Part shown: positions 1-5,294 of the stretch, one piece after another
Position numbering within the stretch: position 1 is the first letter of the stretch
How the letters are laid out: every line of letters starts with the position of its first letter
From: an uncultured Spirochaetaceae bacterium
Lineage (GTDB): Bacteria > Spirochaetota > Spirochaetia > Treponematales > Treponemataceae
Assembly: GCA_902766345.1 (NCBI GenBank)
Contig: CACXDK010000301.1
Coordinates: forward strand, 1 to 5,757
DNA: 5,757 nt
Direction: 5' to 3'
Translations under genes and position numbers: made by a program
The notes under the pieces: model-generated
Databases searched by the model: none
Told to the model about the DNA's origin: nothing
What the model saw: the letters and a program-made list of their open reading frames with translations, nothing else

Positions 1-636
1 AATTACGGGCATGAGTATGCTCATACCCGTCATAATACTGCATGGCTTTTTCAAGAAAGTCTTTCTGTAAGTTCAAAGTTTTCATGGTCAAATAAATATA
101 AGTCTGATTTTTTTGCAGCGGACTATGAAGTCTTTATTTCTTGGCTGTGTGATGCAGGTTTGTTAAAGCGTCGTTCTGACGGTTCTTTGCCAATTCCTGC
201 TGAATGCCCAAAAAAACTGTATTTTTTAAAGCCTTTGACATATATGAATCTTAGCGGTGATGCAATTGGTGAAGCTGCTCATTTTTTTAAGATTCCTGCG
301 TCAGATATTCTTATTGTACATGATGAAATTGAGCTGCCTGTCGGCACCGTGAGCTTGAAGTGGTCAGGTGGATTAGGCGGGCATAATGGTTTGCGTTCTG
401 CAAAGGCTGTACTTGGTACTGCTGATTTCTGGCGCTTGCGTCTGGGGGTTGGAAAACCTGCTGATGGTGGTGTTGCCGATTATGTACTTGGTAATTTTAC
501 TGCTGATGAAAATATAATTCTTTCTCAGGTGTTTCCTCAGACTGCCGAATTGTTTGCAAAGCTTTTGACTTCTGCTAATCCTCAGAAACTTGTGGCAGAG
601 TGGGGCAAGAAAAAGCTTCTTGCGGAAACTAAATAA
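1..636 (+). CDS. pth: Peptidyl-tRNA hydrolase, 5'-truncated by window edge
   Basis: Pth cleaves the ester bond of peptidyl-tRNA released from stalled ribosomes and so recycles tRNA in the cytoplasm. The frame is open from base 1, where the sequence reads NYGHEYAHTRHN, the family's N-terminal catalytic motif, so only about ten residues are missing. A TTG at 160 could be mistaken for a start, but it lies well inside the domain. Residues equivalent to E. coli Asn10 (1-3), catalytic His20 (31-33), Asn68 in TYMNLSG (247-249), Asp93 in VHDE (322-324) and Asn114 in GGHNG (385-387) are all present. Spacing matches E. coli from Asn10 to His20 and from Asn68 onward. Between His20 and Asn68 there are about 24 extra residues, making the protein roughly 220 aa against the usual 185-195. 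The usual Pro after Asn10 is Tyr. The stop codon overlaps the mazG start. The identification is secure. Confidence 0.95.
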   Translation, partial: NYGHEYAHTRHNTAWLFQESLSVSSKFSWSNKYKSDFFAADYEVFISWLCDAGLLKRRSDGSLPIPAECPKKLYFLKPLTYMNLSGDAIGEAAHFFKIPASDILIVHDEIELPVGTVSLKWSGGLGGHNGLRSAKAVLGTADFWRLRLGVGKPADGGVADYVLGNFTADENIILSQVFPQTAELFAKLLTSANPQKLVAEWGKKKLLAETK

Positions 637-1472
637 TGAATCATCTTTCTCCTAAAGAAATGTTAGACCTTGTAAAAGAGCCTGCAAAGGACTTTTCTGG
701 GGCATGTGAACGCCTTTTACAGCTTATAAAGCTGTTAAGGTCGCCAGATGGCTGTCCGTGGGATAAGGTTCAGACTCCTCAATCTATGCGTCCGTGTCTT
801 ATTGAAGAGCTGTTTGAAGTTGTGGATGCCGTTACTAGAAACGATGCCTGCAATGCTCGTGAAGAATTGGGTGACTTACTTTTTAATACTCTTCTTACGG
901 CTTATATGTATGAGCAGAATGGTGATTTTGCAATAGCTGATGCCTTGAATGATGTGACTGACAAGCTTATACGCAGGCATCCACATGTATTTACGGATAA
1001 AGAATTTGTTTCTGGGTTGTGGGATTCAATTAAAAACAATTATGAGGGCAGAAAAAAGGATTCTGTGCTTGATGAAGTGCCAGAAGGTTTTCCTCCTTTA
1101 TTAAAGGCTTATAAGTATCTTAAAAAAGCCGCAAAGCAGAATTTTGACTGGACAAATGTACAGGATGTGTGTAAAAAGGTCTTGGAAGAGTTGAAGGAAG
1201 TAGAGGAGGCTACTGATTCTGCGGGGCATCTTGAAGAAGAAATTGGTGATTTACTTTTATCTGTTGTGAATTTAAGCCGTTTTTATGGAGTTGATCCTTC
1301 AAGTGCTTTAGCTCGTGCAAATGCCAAGTTTTATCGGCGTTTTACTTATGTAGAAAAATCTATGAAAGAACATTCTATTTCCATGACTCAAGATCATCTT
1401 TCTGATATGGAACGCTTCTGGCAGGAAGCGAAAAATCGCGAAGGTGATGCAAATAGCGCAAATCATCCTTAA
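636..1472 (+). CDS. mazG: MazG nucleoside triphosphate pyrophosphohydrolase
   Basis: MazG hydrolyses NTPs and dNTPs to the monophosphate and pyrophosphate, a house-cleaning enzyme also tied to (p)ppGpp control in E. coli. At 278 aa it is close to the 263 aa of the E. coli protein and has both tandem all-alpha domains. The N-terminal domain shows DGCPWD (38-43), the metal-binding EExxE (Glu57, Glu58, Glu61), EELGD (76-80) and RRHPHVF (113-119). The C-terminal domain shows NFDW (169-172), EELKE (184-188) and EEEIGD (200-205), so neither acidic metal site is visibly lost. The ATG shares one base with the pth stop (TAATG). There is no strong Shine-Dalgarno sequence, so translational coupling to pth is likely. 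A short, polar Asn-rich tail ends the protein. The product is confidently assigned; cellular substrate preference cannot be read from the sequence. Confidence 0.95.
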   Translation: MNHLSPKEMLDLVKEPAKDFSGACERLLQLIKLLRSPDGCPWDKVQTPQSMRPCLIEELFEVVDAVTRNDACNAREELGDLLFNTLLTAYMYEQNGDFAIADALNDVTDKLIRRHPHVFTDKEFVSGLWDSIKNNYEGRKKDSVLDEVPEGFPPLLKAYKYLKKAAKQNFDWTNVQDVCKKVLEELKEVEEATDSAGHLEEEIGDLLLSVVNLSRFYGVDPSSALARANAKFYRRFTYVEKSMKEHSISMTQDHLSDMERFWQEAKNREGDANSANHP

Positions 1473-1478
1473 TAAAAG

Positions 1479-1507
1479 TGGACATTAAGCTGAATTTTTA
1501 GTAAAAT
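1479..1507 (+). promoter_or_regulatory. Predicted sigma70-type promoter of clpP
   Basis: The hexamers TGGACA (1479-1484) and TAAAAT (1502-1507) each match the sigma70 consensus at five of six positions and are separated by exactly 17 bases. They lie in the 65-base gap just after the mazG stop. Transcription would begin near 1514, giving a leader of roughly 24 bases that contains the clpP ribosome binding site. This would let clpP and the genes after it be transcribed apart from pth-mazG. No heat-shock type element (CIRCE inverted repeat) is visible beside it. It is predicted from sequence alone. Confidence 0.6.
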
Positions 1508-1528
1508 GAGGCAATTACGTTATTTGTT

Positions 1529-1532
1529 GGAG
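1529..1532 (+). promoter_or_regulatory. Ribosome binding site of clpP
   Basis: GGAG sits five bases before the ATG at 1538. It supports that start over the in-frame internal ATG of Met6, which has no comparable site in front of it. Confidence 0.65.
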
Positions 1533-1537
1533 TTAAA

Positions 1538-2149
1538 ATGACTAATTCATTTATGAACATAGTATGTGAAGATGAAGAAAAGGATGAAAAAAAGAAGAAT
1601 GATTCTCCAGATCCTCTTGCTGAAAAATTCTTAAAAACACGTCAGATTCTTTTAAGTGGCGAGATTAATGAAGAGAATGCAGAAAAAATAATCCGTCAAA
1701 TTCTTATTCTTGAAGCAGATAGTGATAAACCAATATACATTTACATTGATTCTCCTGGTGGAGATGTTGATGCCGGTTTTGCAATTTTTGATGCAATCCG
1801 TTTTGTAAATGCTCCTGTATATACTATAGGAATGGGACTTATTGCGAGTGCTGCTGCTCTTATTTTGCTTGCAGCTCCAAAAGAACGCCGTCTTGGTTTA
1901 CCACACAGCCATTATCTTATTCATCAGCCTTCAAGTGGAATGAAAGGTGTTGCTACGGATATTGAGATTCATGCTGCTGAAATTGCTAAGACAAAGGCAA
2001 AGTTGAACGATATTATTGCTTTTGAAACAGGTACTCCTTTGGATAAGGTTTCTCGCGATACTGATCGTGATTACTGGCTGGATGCAAATGAGTCTGTTGA
2101 ATACGGTCTCATCAGCAGGGTTATTTCAAAGCGTTCAGATTTGAACTAA
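1538..2149 (+). CDS. clpP: Divergent ClpP-type serine protease subunit (second paralogue type)
   Basis: This is a ClpP-fold peptidase subunit, expected to form a barrel that degrades proteins fed in by a Clp AAA+ unfoldase. The catalytic triad is complete: Ser104 in GLIASAAAL, His129 in LIHQPSSG and Asp178 in RDTDRD. The spacings of 25 and 49 residues equal those of E. coli ClpP (Ser97, His122, Asp171). The SPGGDVDAG oxyanion-region motif (72-80) is present. The N-terminus is atypical: the segment that normally forms the processing site and axial pore loop (VPMVIEQT...GERS) is absent. Residues 1-24 instead form a short charged stretch rich in Glu, Asp and Lys. The sequence after the nucleophile (SAAALILLAA) also differs from the usual SMGAFLLAAG. 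No clpX or tig is adjacent, as would be common for the main clpP, so I read it as a ClpP2-like paralogue. The gene has its own promoter and lies nine bases before the next one. Confidence 0.93.
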   Translation: MTNSFMNIVCEDEEKDEKKKNDSPDPLAEKFLKTRQILLSGEINEENAEKIIRQILILEADSDKPIYIYIDSPGGDVDAGFAIFDAIRFVNAPVYTIGMGLIASAAALILLAAPKERRLGLPHSHYLIHQPSSGMKGVATDIEIHAAEIAKTKAKLNDIIAFETGTPLDKVSRDTDRDYWLDANESVEYGLISRVISKRSDLN

Positions 2150-2158
2150 CGGCAGTCT

Positions 2159-3079
2159 ATGACTTTTGAACTGACGGATTCTCTTGCAGACGATATTCTT
2201 TTTGCCATGGAAGACCAGCAAACTGCCCGTGTGGTTGATGCTGAACATGGAACTGTCGTTTCTTCTGAGTCTGTGAATGTTGATGAAGTCAATTTTTATG
2301 CTCTGCCAGTCTGGTCAAGCGGAGACGGTTACTCCGTTTTGCAGGAGTTTACTAATAATTTACATGCACCGTTAGCTCGTGAAGAGTTAAGACGTGTTCT
2401 GACAGGTGGAAGGGGGGTTTTTAGAAAATTTAAAGATGTTATAAAATCGTACCCTGAAGTTGAGCGTAAATGGCATTTTTTTAAGAATGCCCGTATGAAG
2501 AAGCGTTTGAATGAATGGTACGGCTCTCTCCGTGAATCATGGGGGTTGGAACAGCTTGAATATTCTGAAGATGAATGCATTGATGAAACAGAAGAGCTTG
2601 TTCGCAGTGATTTTATTTTTAATACATACAATTCTGACAGGGACAGGAATTGTATTTCTCACGGATGCGAGTTAATAAGAGAAGAATACAGAAGCCAGTA
2701 TCCTTTTGAAGTGGGTGATGCCGTTGGTTTTTTGTGGCAAAGACTGTCATCTTTTGCTGATTCTGATCAGAAATCTGGTTTTGTCTGTTACACTCAGTCA
2801 GAGGAGTTTACCGGATGTCTGCTTTTTTCTTATTATTCGTCCTCTTCAAAAAAAACAGCAGTTATAACTGATTTTTTTGTTGTACAGAATTACCGAGGGC
2901 TTGGTATTGGCAAGGAGCTTCTTGGTAAGTGTCTTGACGAGCTTAGAAGTCGCGGAATTCAATGGGTTTTAGTTTTTAATGCTGTCATCACAGATGCTAT
3001 GGAATCTTTGTTAAATCAGAATGGATTTTCAAAGCTTGGTTCTAGCTATCTGGCAGATTTGTTAAAAGACAGTGATTAA
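2159..3079 (+). CDS. UPF0158-like domain fused to GNAT N-acetyltransferase
   Basis: The protein has 306 aa and two parts. Residues about 6-125 resemble the uncharacterised UPF0158 family: an N-terminal FAMEDQ helix, a VVDAEHGTVV strand pair, then GGRGVFRKFKDVI (83-95), PEVERKWHFF and a closing NEWYGSL. This is recognised by pattern memory, not by a search. Residues about 165-306 form a GNAT domain that would transfer acetyl from acetyl-CoA to an amine. The acetyl-CoA pyrophosphate loop is QNYRGLGIGK (243-252), and NAVITDAMESLLNQNGF (274-290) is the typical C-terminal helix. An acidic linker around 132-150 joins the two halves. The substrate cannot be deduced. The ATG lies nine bases after the clpP stop with no clear Shine-Dalgarno sequence, suggesting it is co-transcribed and perhaps translationally coupled with clpP. 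The acetyltransferase half is secure, the UPF0158 half fairly so. Confidence 0.85.
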   Translation: MTFELTDSLADDILFAMEDQQTARVVDAEHGTVVSSESVNVDEVNFYALPVWSSGDGYSVLQEFTNNLHAPLAREELRRVLTGGRGVFRKFKDVIKSYPEVERKWHFFKNARMKKRLNEWYGSLRESWGLEQLEYSEDECIDETEELVRSDFIFNTYNSDRDRNCISHGCELIREEYRSQYPFEVGDAVGFLWQRLSSFADSDQKSGFVCYTQSEEFTGCLLFSYYSSSSKKTAVITDFFVVQNYRGLGIGKELLGKCLDELRSRGIQWVLVFNAVITDAMESLLNQNGFSKLGSSYLADLLKDSD

Positions 3080-3127
3080 GGAGGCGCGGTTTTCAAACGT
3101 TGTTTGTAAAACTGATTGTTTACCTCC
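3080..3127 (+). promoter_or_regulatory. Candidate structured leader before RNA-binding protein gene
   Basis: The 71-base gap opens with GGAGG (3080-3084), a near-perfect Shine-Dalgarno sequence with no start codon at usable distance, and later contains its exact complement CCTCC (3123-3127). Between them lie two small inverted repeats, CAAAC/GTTTG (3094-3098 and 3102-3106) and AAAC/GTTT (3109-3112 and 3118-3121). Together these could fold as a three-way junction closed by the GGAGG-CCTCC pairing. CCTCC could instead pair with GGAG (3139-3142) of the real ribosome binding site. The stems are short and AT-rich, so this is a suggestion only. No convincing promoter or T-tailed terminator is seen here. 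Confidence 0.3.
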
Positions 3128-3136
3128 AGTTTTATT

Positions 3137-3142
3137 AAGGAG
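3137..3142 (+). promoter_or_regulatory. Strong ribosome binding site of the RNA-binding protein gene
   Basis: AAGGAG ends eight bases before the ATG at 3151. It is the best-placed plus-strand Shine-Dalgarno sequence in the window and fixes the start of the downstream gene, implying efficient translation. Confidence 0.8.
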
Positions 3143-3150
3143 ATTTTTGA

Positions 3151-3987
3151 ATGTATAATAACAATCCTAATGAAGAACAGATTATTTCTTTCTTAAAAGA
3201 TGCTGTGGAAAATGTAAAAAATGCAAGTGAATCAGACATTCAGTTGTTTGATGCTATTAAAAAGCTGTATTCTAAGAATGTTCCTTTCTCAAAAAGAAAG
3301 TATGTTGCTGCTTATCTTGTAAAACAGGCACTTGCTGGTGGTCGTGGTCGTTTTGGTCATGACCGCTCAGATAGATTTGATAAATTTTCAAGAGATAGAA
3401 ATGCTGACCGTTCTGCTTCTCGCAAGAGTTCTTCTGCAGAGCGTGCTGAGCATACAGAACGCACAGAGCGTCCTCCACGTGTTCAGATTGACGAAGCTGT
3501 TGCTTCTACAATTTTTGTAGGAATTGGTCGTAACCGCCGTGTATATCCTCGTGATCTTGTAGGTCTTCTTGTGAGCGTATGTGGTCTTGAAAGAGAAAGA
3601 ATTGGTGATATCCGTGTTCTTGCAAATTATTCATTTATTCAGCTCTTTACAGAAGATTGTGAAAAGGTTATTAATTCATTGAATGGCTATGATTATCGTG
3701 GTAGAAAATTGAGTGTCAGCTATTCAAAGCAGAAAGATGATGATTCTTCTATAACAAGAGAAGAGTCTGAAGAAGCTGATATTTCTATTCCAGAGAATGT
3801 AACAAATGAATCTCATGGTGTTGTAGATACATCTGAAACTGCAAAGATTTTTGAAGCTCAGGCTGCTTTTGCCCAGCAGCAGACAAAAATCTCTTCTGGT
3901 GAATCTGGAATTGGTCAGAAGCCGTATTCAGAAACAACAGATGATGGTCAGGTGAAGTCTCACTTTGGATCAGGTGCTGCTTATTAA
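3151..3987 (+). CDS. Free-standing DbpA-type RNA-binding protein
   Basis: The 278 aa protein carries, at about 117-194, a domain resembling the C-terminal RNA-binding (RRM-like) domain of DbpA/CsdA DEAD-box helicases. The pattern is TIFVGIGRNRRVYPRDLVGLL, then IGDIRVLANYSFIQL, ending in LNGYDYRGRKLSVSYSK. In DbpA this domain binds structured rRNA. No helicase motifs (DEAD, SAT, HRIGR) are present, so it is an adaptor-like protein rather than a helicase. Residues 8-62 look helical and have no family I recognise. Residues 62-110 are an Arg-rich, disordered linker starting GGRGRFG and including an AER/TER repeat. Residues 197-278 are a polar Ser/Gln/acidic tail, also probably disordered. A cytoplasmic role in RNA or ribosome metabolism is inferred. 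It follows the acetyltransferase after 71 bases, with its own strong ribosome binding site. The RNA-binding domain call is good; the exact role is unknown. Confidence 0.8.
   Translation: MYNNNPNEEQIISFLKDAVENVKNASESDIQLFDAIKKLYSKNVPFSKRKYVAAYLVKQALAGGRGRFGHDRSDRFDKFSRDRNADRSASRKSSSAERAEHTERTERPPRVQIDEAVASTIFVGIGRNRRVYPRDLVGLLVSVCGLERERIGDIRVLANYSFIQLFTEDCEKVINSLNGYDYRGRKLSVSYSKQKDDDSSITREESEEADISIPENVTNESHGVVDTSETAKIFEAQAAFAQQQTKISSGESGIGQKPYSETTDDGQVKSHFGSGAAY
3436..3471 (+). repeat. Four imperfect 9-base coding repeats (A/T-E-R/H)
   Basis: Four consecutive nine-base units (gcagagcgt, gctgagcat, acagaacgc, acagagcgt) encode AER-AEH-TER-TER within the Arg-rich linker of the RNA-binding protein. 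They keep the frame and probably arose by local duplication. Copy number could vary between strains without disrupting the gene. Confidence 0.55.
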
Positions 3988-4648
3988 TTCCAATATATCT
4001 TTATTGCACACGGGACCATTTGGCGTAAACACTTATATTGTTCCGCTAGATGAAAACCGTGTGTTTATTGTTGATCCTGCGTGCTGTGATTATAGTCATG
4101 ATACGCAGGTAGTAACTGATTTTATTAAAAAAAATGAACTCGATCCTGTTGCTATTGTTCTGACTCATGGGCATTTTGATCATGTTGCAGGGCTCCCGAT
4201 TTTACGTTCAGAGTTTCCTTCTTTACCGATATATATTCATGAAAATGATGCTCATTATGTGGGCAAAGATAGCGCTTCTGCTCATAAAGAAATTTTGACT
4301 GACATGGGCTTTGAAGCTTTTATTCCGTTTGTAAGTAATCTTCCTGAACCTACAGAACTTATGCATGAAGGGGATTTGCTTTTTTCCTCATGGAAAGTTA
4401 TTCACACACCTGGACATACAAAAGGTAGTTGTTGCTTGTATTGTGAAGAAAAAAAATGGCTGTTATCTGGTGATACTGTTTTTTATGGTTCTTGTGGAAG
4501 AACTGATTTGGCAGGTGGTTCTGATTCTGAGATGGCTGACAGTCTTAAACGTCTGCATTCAGAATTTCCTAAAGATGTCCGTGTATTTTCTGGACATGGA
4601 GAAGTTGGTTTTCTTTTACCACAAGCCGGAAAATTCTGGGGCATATAA
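3965..4648 (+). CDS. Metallo-beta-lactamase-fold hydrolase (glyoxalase II-like)
   Basis: This is an MBL-fold metal-dependent hydrolase of about 227 aa, in the group that includes hydroxyacylglutathione hydrolase-like proteins of the YcbL/YqgX sort. The binuclear metal ligands are all visible: THGHFDH (His68, His70, Asp72, His73), HTPGHT (His151), LSGDTVF (Asp170) and FSGHGE (His211). GPFGVNTYIV near residue 17 is the usual first strand and the GRTDL loop is present. The substrate is unknown, with small thioesters the usual guess. The start is a TTG at 3965 with AGGTGA nine bases upstream, overlapping the previous gene by 23 bases; a GTG at 3974 is the alternative. The C-terminus is odd: the TTIG...NP-like ending usual in relatives is not recognisable, and the last 33 bases overlap the convergent phosphoesterase gene. 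Family assignment is secure; the exact ends are less so. Confidence 0.88.
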   Translation: MDQVLLINSNISLLHTGPFGVNTYIVPLDENRVFIVDPACCDYSHDTQVVTDFIKKNELDPVAIVLTHGHFDHVAGLPILRSEFPSLPIYIHENDAHYVGKDSASAHKEILTDMGFEAFIPFVSNLPEPTELMHEGDLLFSSWKVIHTPGHTKGSCCLYCEEKKWLLSGDTVFYGSCGRTDLAGGSDSEMADSLKRLHSEFPKDVRVFSGHGEVGFLLPQAGKFWGI

Positions 4649-5284
4649 GTGACTCTTTAATTCTGACACTTCATAGAACATAAAGCCGAAACTTGAAGAT
4701 TGTTTTTTTACGTTTAAAACTGCAAAGCATGGCAATTGCCTGTCTCTTGGGCGTGAACAGCTTCCTGGATTAAGGGTAAGCATTCCGTTGCTTTTTTCTC
4801 CTATTGCTACATGTGTGTGTCCGTATATTACGGCTTCGGCATTTTCTTCCTGTGCTGCTATTACTAAAGGCTTTGTTCCTTCATAGAGACAAAATCTATG
4901 CCCATGAGTAATAAAAAACTTATGTCCACATATCATTATGGTTTGCGTAAGTGGTGCTTTTATTCTTTCTTCTTGTGTTCTTAGAATGTAAGAGCCTGAA
5001 TCATTATTTCCTTGTACTATGGCTATGACAGGTGGTATTATCTGTTGTACTGCATCATCATAGGTTGCCTGTACAAGAATGTGTAATAAATCTCCGATTC
5101 CATCACCACAAAAAATCAGGGCATCGGAGTAGGGACCTTTCTCGCTCAGTATAGATTTTAATTTTTCTTTTGCTCCATGAGAATCCGAGATAATAAGTAC
5201 TGTGGCTTCATCTTTTTGTGCAAGATTTTCTATATCCTGACTACTTCCGATTAGTAATGTTTCATCTTGCGTAAGAACGTTCAT
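4616..5284 (-). CDS. YfcE/MJ0936-type metallophosphoesterase
   Basis: This is a calcineurin-like phosphoesterase that would hydrolyse phosphodiesters using two metal ions in the cytoplasm. All five family blocks occur in order: ISDSHG (Asp34, His36), CGDGIGD (Asp61), GNND (92-95), THGH (126-129) and YGHTH (154-158), followed by LNPGSCSRPR (171-180), typical of the YfcE/MJ0936 group. At 222 aa it is longer than the usual 160-185, because about 27 residues precede the first strand. Those residues have no signal-peptide character. AAGGAG lies four bases before the ATG and supports the long start. The natural substrate is unknown, as for most of this family. It is the second gene of a leftward operon, eight bases after the unrecognised gene, and its 3' end overlaps the metallo-hydrolase gene tail to tail by 33 bases. 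Confidence 0.92.
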   Translation of the reverse strand: MNVLTQDETLLIGSSQDIENLAQKDEATVLIISDSHGAKEKLKSILSEKGPYSDALIFCGDGIGDLLHILVQATYDDAVQQIIPPVIAIVQGNNDSGSYILRTQEERIKAPLTQTIMICGHKFFITHGHRFCLYEGTKPLVIAAQEENAEAVIYGHTHVAIGEKSNGMLTLNPGSCSRPRDRQLPCFAVLNVKKQSSSFGFMFYEVSELKSHLYAPEFSGLW

Positions 5285-5288
5285 AAAA

Positions 5289-5294
5289 CTCCTT
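5289..5294 (-). promoter_or_regulatory. Ribosome binding site of the phosphoesterase gene
   Basis: Read on the minus strand, AAGGAG precedes the ATG at 5284 by four bases and overlaps the stop codon of the upstream gene (TAAGGAG). This arrangement suggests that the two genes are translated from one message and perhaps coupled. It also decides the phosphoesterase start in favour of the extended N-terminus. Confidence 0.75.

Noticed and set aside
160..162. TTG as the start of pth
   Set aside because: The same frame continues upstream to base 1 and encodes the catalytic Asn and His motif, so the gene is truncated by the window edge.
748..936. Short plus-strand open frame inside mazG
   Set aside because: It is a shifted-frame shadow of mazG; the hydrophobic Leu-rich product has no motif or ribosome binding site.
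2329..2631. Antisense open frame inside the acetyltransferase gene
   Set aside because: The Ser/Cys-rich product has no recognisable domain, and the plus-strand gene is clearly the coding one.
3090..3110. Hairpin after the acetyltransferase gene as an intrinsic terminator
   Set aside because: The stem is short and AT-rich and is not followed by a T-run.
3100..3138. Twelve-residue TTG-started leader peptide after GGAGG
   Set aside because: The spacing of 15 bases from the Shine-Dalgarno sequence is too long and the peptide has no attenuator-like codon bias.
3272..3520. Open frames on both strands inside the RNA-binding protein gene
   Set aside because: Low-complexity products (His/Gln-rich antisense, Val/Leu-rich sense) arise from the Arg-rich coding stretch read out of frame.
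4365..4652. Alternate-frame open reading frame at the metallo-hydrolase 3' end
   Set aside because: It is mostly a hydrophobic shadow of the real gene. Its last residues could be a frameshifted tail, but they do not match the family ending well enough to claim it.
4689..4709. AAAC...GTTT stem with seven T's after the metallo-hydrolase gene as a terminator
   Set aside because: The possible stem is only four AT-rich pairs and it lies in the coding sequence of the opposite-strand gene.
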